From positions 1 through 17,872 of the forward strand of contig JAEWXD010000042.1 in the NCBI GenBank assembly GCA_023396045.1: a DNA stretch of 17,872 bases, in the 5' to 3' direction. The position numbers were made by a program, and so were the translations under genes. The notes under the pieces are model-generated. The model was not told the origin of the DNA, ran no database searches, and saw nothing but the letters and a program-made list of their open reading frames with translations. The stretch is from Bacillota bacterium (GTDB taxonomy: Bacteria; Bacillota; Clostridia; Christensenellales; Aristaeellaceae). Positions 13,686 to 17,872 of the stretch are shown here, piece after piece (the first letter of the stretch is position 1; each line of letters begins with the position of its first letter).

Positions 13686-15593
13686 TTACTGCAACAATAA
13701 GCTCAATATTTTGTTGCTACGGTTTAAAAATTCGGTTATTTCGTTGTTCTCCAAGGGGCGGTTTGCCATGCAAGCCAAATCATACAACTGTTTGCAAATT
13801 AATTGGCTTACCTCGTCGTCATCACGTTTGGCAAGGGCAATAATGGCAGGGTGTTTGGCGTTGAGCACCAAGGTATGAACTTGCGGCATAGCAAAGCTTT
13901 GGCCATACATCTTGCTCATTTCCTGCAACCTGCGACCTTGTTCGTCTTGCAATAATACCGCTGAGATACTCTCATCATCCAATTCACGCAAGCTGAGCTT
14001 TAATTCTTCTTGACCCAAGCTGTTTTTAAACATGGCAAGTAGTTTTTCTTGGCTGTTTTTAATATCTTCACTTAAAGCATCGCCATTTTCTGCAAAGCTA
14101 TCTACATCGGCATCTACGCGCACAAACTTGAGTTCCTCGTAGCCGCCATCAAATTCAAGGAAGGATATAAAGCTGTTATCAATCAGCATATCTAAAATGG
14201 CAACGTCTATTTCTTTGCTGGTGTAAAGGGAAATAGCAGCGGCTTGCCTTGTTTTATCGGCAGCATAGTAGATTTTTTTGCCGATTTTTTCATTGGCATT
14301 TAAGTATTCTTCTATGGTGAGGTATTTGCCTTCGCTTGTTTTTAATACAATTGCTTTTTTTACTTGTTCATAGAACTTTTTATCGCTCAAGCAACCATAT
14401 TTAATAAAGGGATTAATATCATCCCAGTAGCTTTCGTATTTGCTGCGGTCTGTATTAAAAATAGAAATCAATCTATCGGCTACTTTTTTGGTAATATAAG
14501 CTTTGAGTTTGCTTACAAAGCTATCATTTTGTAAGTAGCTGCGGCTTACGTTTAAAGGTAAATCCGGGCAGTCTATTACACCGTTGAGCAGTAGTAAATA
14601 TTCCGGAATAATTTCTTTAATATTTTCTGCTACAAATACTTGGCCGGAGAACAACTTCATTTGGCCTTGGTTGTTGCCAAAATCTCGTTTAATGCGTGGG
14701 AAGTAGAGTATGCCCTTTAAGTTAAATGGATAGTCTACATTCAAATGCACCTGAAACAATGGTTCTTCCCATGTTTTAAATGCTTTTTGATAAAACTCCT
14801 TGTATTCTTCTTCTGTGCAATCGCTTGGGTTCTTAAGCCACAATGGTTTTACATCGTTGATGAGGGTAGTGCCTATTTCCTCAGGGCTTTTTTCTACTGG
14901 TTTTGTTTCTTCAGTATTGTTCTCTTTTTCTGCTTTTTCGGTTTTTTCTGCTTGCGCTTTGCGTGCGCTTGCAATGCGTTCTTCAGAAACAAGGTAAACT
15001 GGCACCTTCATAAATTCGCAGTAACGAGTTAATACTTCTTGCACACGGAAACTGTCTAAAAATTCTTTTTCTTCTTCCGCAATTTCTAAAATAATTTGTG
15101 TACCAAATGCTTCTTTTTCGGCCTCTTGCATGCTAAATTGCATACCATCTTCACTTTGCCATAATACAGCGGTGCTTCCTTCTTTATAGCTCCTGGTAAG
15201 TATGCTTACCTTTTTTGCAACCATAAAGGCAGAGTAGAAGCCTAAGCCAAAGTGCCCTATAATGCCATCATGGGCTTTGCCGTCTTCGCCTTTGTAGTTT
15301 TTAATAAATTCTTCCGCAGAAGAGAAAGCCACTTGGTTAATGTATTTTTCTACTTCTTCGCTTGTCATGCCTATACCGTTATCATCAAAGCATAGGGTAC
15401 CTTTTTCTTTGTCTACCGTTACTACTACTCTATAATTGTCGGTTGCGTCAGGCACAAGCATTCTGTGCTTGGTAATGGCATCTACACCATTGGCAACCAA
15501 TTCTCTAATAAAAATATCTTTGTCTGAATATAACCATTTTTTAATAATGGGCATTATATTTTGCGCTTCTATTGATATATTTCCTGTGTTCAT
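13686..15593 (-). CDS. htpG: Molecular chaperone HtpG (Hsp90 family)
   Basis: I start at the ATG at 15593, after TTGGAGG, giving 635 residues, normal for HtpG; an upstream extension of 21 codons would cover the promoter. The GHKL ATPase domain shows IFIRELVANGVDA (Glu31 and Asn35), FDDNGIGMT (69-77) and GHFGLGFYSAF (113-123). The middle domain holds YLLLLNGVIDCPDLPLNVSR. Between them, at about 209-240, is a Lys/Glu-rich linker (QAEKTEKAEKENNTEETK), longer than in E. coli HtpG and like the charged linker of eukaryotic Hsp90. A CIRCE-like element upstream implies HrcA control. The protein folds client proteins in the cytoplasm under stress. Confidence 0.95.
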   Translation of the reverse strand: MNTGNISIEAQNIMPIIKKWLYSDKDIFIRELVANGVDAITKHRMLVPDATDNYRVVVTVDKEKGTLCFDDNGIGMTSEEVEKYINQVAFSSAEEFIKNYKGEDGKAHDGIIGHFGLGFYSAFMVAKKVSILTRSYKEGSTAVLWQSEDGMQFSMQEAEKEAFGTQIILEIAEEEKEFLDSFRVQEVLTRYCEFMKVPVYLVSEERIASARKAQAEKTEKAEKENNTEETKPVEKSPEEIGTTLINDVKPLWLKNPSDCTEEEYKEFYQKAFKTWEEPLFQVHLNVDYPFNLKGILYFPRIKRDFGNNQGQMKLFSGQVFVAENIKEIIPEYLLLLNGVIDCPDLPLNVSRSYLQNDSFVSKLKAYITKKVADRLISIFNTDRSKYESYWDDINPFIKYGCLSDKKFYEQVKKAIVLKTSEGKYLTIEEYLNANEKIGKKIYYAADKTRQAAAISLYTSKEIDVAILDMLIDNSFISFLEFDGGYEELKFVRVDADVDSFAENGDALSEDIKNSQEKLLAMFKNSLGQEELKLSLRELDDESISAVLLQDEQGRRLQEMSKMYGQSFAMPQVHTLVLNAKHPAIIALAKRDDDEVSQLICKQLYDLACMANRPLENNEITEFLNRSNKILSLLLQ

Positions 15594-15627
15594 ATTCTTA
15601 TGTACCTCCAATATATAATACTTTATT

Positions 15628-15656
15628 ATTGTAACACCCGCCAGGTTGAATTGCAA
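15628..15656 (-). promoter_or_regulatory. Promoter of htpG
   Basis: Minus strand: TTGCAA (15651-15656), a 17-base spacer and TACAAT (15628-15633). The CIRCE-like element ends 6 bases upstream of the -35. Confidence 0.7.
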
Positions 15657-15693
15657 TAAAAATTAGCAATCTAAGCTTGGGAGTGCTAATTTT
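15657..15693 (-). terminator. Possible terminator of the VanY-like gene, coincident with CIRCE
   Basis: Read on the minus strand, the palindrome arms extend to AAAAATTAGCA ... TGCTAATTTTT and end in TTTTTATTG, only 9 bases after the carboxypeptidase stop. The long loop and weak AT stem make it a modest terminator. No other candidate lies between the two genes. Confidence 0.45.
15663..15689. promoter_or_regulatory. CIRCE-like element (HrcA operator) upstream of htpG
   Basis: The plus strand reads TTAGCAATC, nine bases, then GAGTGCTAA. The CIRCE consensus is TTAGCACTC-N9-GAGTGCTAA, so 17 of 18 arm positions match and the spacer is exactly nine. HrcA represses class I heat-shock genes through this site. 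Confidence 0.88.
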
Positions 15694-15701
15694 TTACAAT
15701 T

Positions 15702-16811
15702 TTAAGGCAATACAGTGCCGTCTTGTTGTAAATATTCTGCCAAAGCGGTTTTCCATTGTATGCTAAACTCTTCAAATCCAAGCTTATTTTCAAATAAATA
15801 ACTTGCTATTTCAGGGCCAATATAGCGCCAATTGCCATCGTGAGCAATAAATCCTGCCAAATGGGCTTTGCTTTGTAAAAAGCGTTTTGTAGCAGCTGTT
15901 TCATCTATATGTATTAGCACGGGGCTTTCTGCTTTTTTTATAGTTTTGCTTTGCATTGTTTCAAATTGCAAATCAAGATTTTCTTCACTTGCCATGTTTT
16001 GCAATTGTTCAAGGGCTTGCCAAACCTCATCTGTAAAAGGGCGATGTTCGCTGCTGCCCTGCAATGTTTGGTTTATTTGCGCAAGTTCATCATTGTATAC
16101 ACTTAGTAAACTTTGTAAAGCGATAGGGTAATTCCAACTTGCTTGCTTTGGTTCTAACGCTTGCATAAAAGCCTTGGCACGTAATTGGGATGTATAATAT
16201 TCCAGCGGAATTTCCCCCAATTCATAGATGGCTTTTGCGTGCTCCTTGCCAACATAGCGTATATGCCAGGGTTCGTAAGTATAGCCGGTTACATCTTCAT
16301 ACTCCCGCAAATAACGCACAATGAATCCATAGTCATACCCTTGCTTACGCAGCCATTTTCCCTGTTTTGTATTTTCAAGGCGCTCGTTAATGCCCATCCA
16401 GTTATCATAACTTACATCTACCGAAAGACCCAATTGATGTTCGGAGCTACCTGGCAATGCAACAACATCTGCTGCCTTTTCTTTACCTACTTTGCTTTGC
16501 TTGGTATCAAATACTTTTGCCTGCTTTGCATAACTTCTGTAGCCGGATACCAAGTGCATATCAACACCATCTGCTTTTGCACCTTGTATTAAATCACTTA
16601 GAGGATCATATAAATCGCTGCGAATTTCTCGTTCAACACCAAATGCTTGTATGGTGGTAATTTCCGGCGCATAATTTTTTCCAAGCAGATAATTTTTGTT
16701 TACAACAAATAAAGGGCTATGTAAATCCCTATCCGGCATAAAGTGAGTAAAACTACTTGTGAATAGGCTTGCGATACTTAAAACCGTAGCAATACTTTGC
16801 AAATATTTCAT
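15702..16811 (-). CDS. D-alanyl-D-alanine carboxypeptidase, VanY/LdcB type (peptidase M15B) with a C-terminal extension
   Basis: The protein has 369 residues. The N-terminus is a signal peptide or uncleaved anchor (MKYLQSIATVLSIASLFTSSF). The M15B domain (about 35-205) has SGYRSYAKQ (89-97), SSEHQLGLSVD (122-132, zinc ligands His125 and Asp132) and EPWHIRYVG (180-188, catalytic Glu180 and zinc ligand His183). It would trim the terminal D-Ala from peptidoglycan stem peptides outside the membrane. Residues about 206-369 form an extension that I do not recognise; it lacks a sorting signal. The start follows AAGGAGCATT. The gene is divergent from a small acidic gene and lies upstream of htpG on the same strand. 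Nothing suggests a vancomycin resistance cluster. Confidence 0.9.
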   Translation of the reverse strand: MKYLQSIATVLSIASLFTSSFTHFMPDRDLHSPLFVVNKNYLLGKNYAPEITTIQAFGVEREIRSDLYDPLSDLIQGAKADGVDMHLVSGYRSYAKQAKVFDTKQSKVGKEKAADVVALPGSSEHQLGLSVDVSYDNWMGINERLENTKQGKWLRKQGYDYGFIVRYLREYEDVTGYTYEPWHIRYVGKEHAKAIYELGEIPLEYYTSQLRAKAFMQALEPKQASWNYPIALQSLLSVYNDELAQINQTLQGSSEHRPFTDEVWQALEQLQNMASEENLDLQFETMQSKTIKKAESPVLIHIDETAATKRFLQSKAHLAGFIAHDGNWRYIGPEIASYLFENKLGFEEFSIQWKTALAEYLQQDGTVLP

Positions 16812-16838
16812 AATGCTCCTTGCAATAAAAATAATATG

Positions 16839-16867
16839 TTGACTTTATTATCATTCTGTTGTATAAA
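16839..16867 (+). promoter_or_regulatory. Promoter of the small acidic protein gene
   Basis: TTGACT (16839-16844), a 17-base spacer and TATAAA (16862-16867), in the 92-base gap shared with the divergent carboxypeptidase gene. Confidence 0.7.
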
Positions 16868-16903
16868 TTGTATTGTTTTTAAAATTAAATGGGAGGGAAA
16901 CCT

Positions 16904-17113
16904 ATGTCTGTTAGCAATCCTTATGTAAACAGAGAAGATTGGAGAGATAATCCATACGGTATAGATAAAGAGGATTTTGACAATGTAATCGATTATATGG
17001 AAGCCATAGAAGAAGCTATGCTTTATGGCGAAGATGACGAGGATGAATTCTATTCACCATACGATGATGATGATGACTATTCCTATGACGATGAAGAAGA
17101 TGATGATTTTTAA
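16904..17113 (+). CDS. Small, very acidic hypothetical protein (69 residues)
   Basis: The ATG at 16904 follows GGGAGG by seven bases; an ATG at 16889 overlaps that site and is rejected. The N-terminal half (SNPYVNREDWRDNPYGIDKEDFDNVIDYMEAIEEAML) may form one or two helices. The last 25 residues are almost all Asp, Glu, Tyr, Ser and Phe (YDDDDDYSYDDEEDDDF). There is no signal peptide, membrane segment or Cys. Its own promoter, strong ribosome binding site and terminator argue that it is real and well expressed. An acidic tail could mimic nucleic acid or bind metal ions or basic proteins, but I do not recognise the family. Confidence 0.75.
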   Translation: MSVSNPYVNREDWRDNPYGIDKEDFDNVIDYMEAIEEAMLYGEDDEDEFYSPYDDDDDYSYDDEEDDDF

Positions 17114-17143
17114 AAGCACAGTTTTGTGCTTTTATTTTTTTTT
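17112..17143 (+). terminator. Terminator of the small acidic protein gene
   Basis: A perfect 9-bp stem (AAAAGCACA / TGTGCTTTT) with a GTTT loop is followed by a long T run. It overlaps the stop codon. Confidence 0.93.
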
Positions 17144-17211
17144 GCACCTAGGCATATTTTACCATAAGTGGTTTTATTTGCAAAATGAACCTGCAATGAT
17201 TGGTTGTGGAT

Positions 17212-17255
17212 AAGTTAGTTTATTGTAATTTTTTTCAAAAAAACTAAGCTAACTT
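17212..17255. repeat. Inverted repeat upstream of the feoA promoter
   Basis: AAGTTAGTTTA (17212-17222) can pair with TAAGCTAACTT (17245-17255) over 11 positions, one of them a G-T pair, with a 22-base spacer. It ends next to the feoA -35. It carries TTAG/CTAA half-site motifs like those in the operator downstream, so it may be a second regulator site. Apart from this, the 17144-17256 stretch shows nothing I can name. Confidence 0.4.
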
Positions 17256-17256
17256 C

Positions 17257-17284
17257 TTGACAATTGCAATAATCGTGTTACAAT
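17257..17284 (+). promoter_or_regulatory. Promoter of feoAB
   Basis: TTGACA (17257-17262), a 16-base spacer and TACAAT (17279-17284). The operator begins 5 bases after the -10. Confidence 0.78.
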
Positions 17285-17288
17285 ATTC

Positions 17289-17307
17289 ATTAGTTATTAC
17301 TAACTAA
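17289..17307 (+). promoter_or_regulatory. DtxR/IdeR-like operator at feoAB
   Basis: The 18-base near-palindrome TTAGTTATTACTAACTAA (17290-17307) plus the preceding A is identical, in the same orientation to its gene, to the site before the FMN-binding protein gene. It covers the expected transcription start, the classic place for an iron-dependent repressor. Confidence 0.82.
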
Positions 17308-17330
17308 TCGTGTAAAAAAGGAAGTAGAGT

Positions 17331-17552
17331 ATGAGAACATTAAACGATGTAGCGCTTGGTAAAACTGCCAAAGTGGTACGAGTAAATGGCGAAGGCCAGT
17401 TAAGAAGACGTATTATGGAAATGGGTATTACCAAAGGCGTTGAAATTACGGTTAAAAAATTTGCTCCCCTAGGCGACCCTATGGAAATTCATTTGCGTGG
17501 TTATGAATTAACATTGCGTAAAAATGATGCCAAAATGGTGGAAGTAGAATAG
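17331..17552 (+). CDS. feoA: Ferrous iron transport accessory protein FeoA
   Basis: The 73 residues match the small SH3-like FeoA family: LNDVALGKTAKVVRVNGEGQLRRRIMEMGITKGVEITVKKFAPLGDPMEIHLRGYELTLRKNDAKMVEVE in outline, with the hallmark RRRIMEMG (25-32), APLGDPMEI (45-53) and RGYELTLRK (56-64) segments. FeoA is cytoplasmic and binds and modulates the FeoB transporter. The start follows AAGGAAG. The feoB start lies 10 bases after the stop, so the two form an operon. It is governed by the promoter and operator just upstream, which implies expression under low iron. Confidence 0.95.
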   Translation: MRTLNDVALGKTAKVVRVNGEGQLRRRIMEMGITKGVEITVKKFAPLGDPMEIHLRGYELTLRKNDAKMVEVE

Positions 17553-17562
17553 GAGAAAGCAT

Positions 17563-17872
17563 ATGGAAAAAGTAATTGCATTGGCAGGGAACCCGAATTC
17601 CGGCAAAACAAGTTTATTTAATATTCTAACCGGTGCCAACCAATTTGTTGGTAACTGGCCTGGTGTAACGGTAGAAAAAAAGGAAGGTAAAATTCGTAAA
17701 ACCAATATTCGTGTAATTGACCTTCCCGGTATTTATTCGTTATCCCCATATTCTCCTGAAGAAAAAATTGCAAGAAAAGTTCTAATGGAAGAAAAAATTG
17801 ATGGTATTATCAATATCATTGATGGCACCAGCATAGAACGTAGCTTATTTCTAACCAGCCAACTATTAGAAC
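17563..17872 (+). CDS. feoB: Ferrous iron transporter FeoB, N-terminal G domain (3' truncated by the window)
   Basis: The first 103 codons are visible. GNPNSGKT (residues 9-16) is the P-loop G1 motif and IDLPG (52-56) holds G3. VGNWPGVTVEKKEG (29-42) is the FeoB-specific switch I region. The GTPase domain controls Fe2+ uptake through the membrane domain that lies beyond the window. AGGAGAAAGCAT precedes the ATG. It is cotranscribed with feoA. Confidence 0.96.
   Translation, partial: MEKVIALAGNPNSGKTSLFNILTGANQFVGNWPGVTVEKKEGKIRKTNIRVIDLPGIYSLSPYSPEEKIARKVLMEEKIDGIINIIDGTSIERSLFLTSQLLE

Noticed and set aside
15702..16811. Vancomycin resistance vanY
   Set aside because: The domain is right, but vanRS, vanHAX or vanT genes are absent. 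M15B carboxypeptidases are common housekeeping enzymes.
17205..17213. Perfect DnaA box (TTATCCACA on the minus strand)
   Set aside because: It is a single box with no cluster, no AT-rich unwinding element of note and no replication genes nearby, so it does not support an origin.
1..17872. Prophage, insertion sequence, CRISPR array or riboswitch
   Set aside because: No transposase, integrase or phage protein, no regularly spaced short repeats and no conserved riboswitch core could be found. The tandem repeats at 451-1233 are coding.

Overview
This AT-rich window most likely comes from a low-GC Gram-positive anaerobe (Bacillota, Clostridia-like). The evidence is a sortase-type C-terminus on a surface repeat protein, an rlmB-rae1 gene pair as in Firmicutes, a TagF-like wall-polymer enzyme beside an LtaS-like sulfatase, a CIRCE-like element at htpG, strong GGAGG ribosome binding sites and TTGACA-N17-TATAAT-like promoters. 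I cannot name the genus. No transposase, integrase, phage gene or CRISPR array is visible. No gene-free stretch exceeds about 225 bases.

Layout. Positions 1-1353 (+) hold the 3' end of a repetitive, calcium-binding-like surface protein with an APKTGD sorting signal. It converges on a minus-strand block: a secreted FMN-binding protein (1477-2598), then the translationally coupled pair rlmB-rae1 (3328-4404 and 2828-3328), then a very large secreted SdrD_B-repeat protein (4643-8125). A DtxR/MntR-family metalloregulator (8276-8644, +) is divergent from the last of these. A stand-alone tRNA-Leu(GAG) follows (8699-8781). Next is a two-gene operon (8967-13234, +): a YidC/Oxa1 insertase domain fused to a TagF/TagB-like CDP-glycerol glycerophosphotransferase, overlapping by one base with a membrane-anchored sulfatase/LtaS-like enzyme. 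On the minus strand follow a VOC-family protein (13270-13677), htpG (13686-15593) and a VanY-type M15 carboxypeptidase (15702-16811). The plus strand ends with a tiny acidic protein (16904-17113), feoA (17331-17552) and the start of feoB (17563 onward).

How the genes work together. Two stories stand out. First, iron: an identical 19-base near-palindrome lies just downstream of the -10 box of both feoAB and the distant FMN-binding protein, in the same orientation relative to each gene. It resembles a stretched-apart DtxR box, and a DtxR-family regulator with a DtxR-type Cys ligand lies between them. I infer a small iron regulon in which an exported flavoprotein may supply reduced iron to FeoB. 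Second, cell envelope: the YidC-glycerophosphotransferase fusion plus the LtaS-like sulfatase looks like a dedicated membrane module for a glycerol-phosphate-type surface polymer, or for inserting or modifying a membrane client. The surface proteins and the VanY carboxypeptidase fit a cell-surface theme, but nothing in the sequence ties them to that operon.
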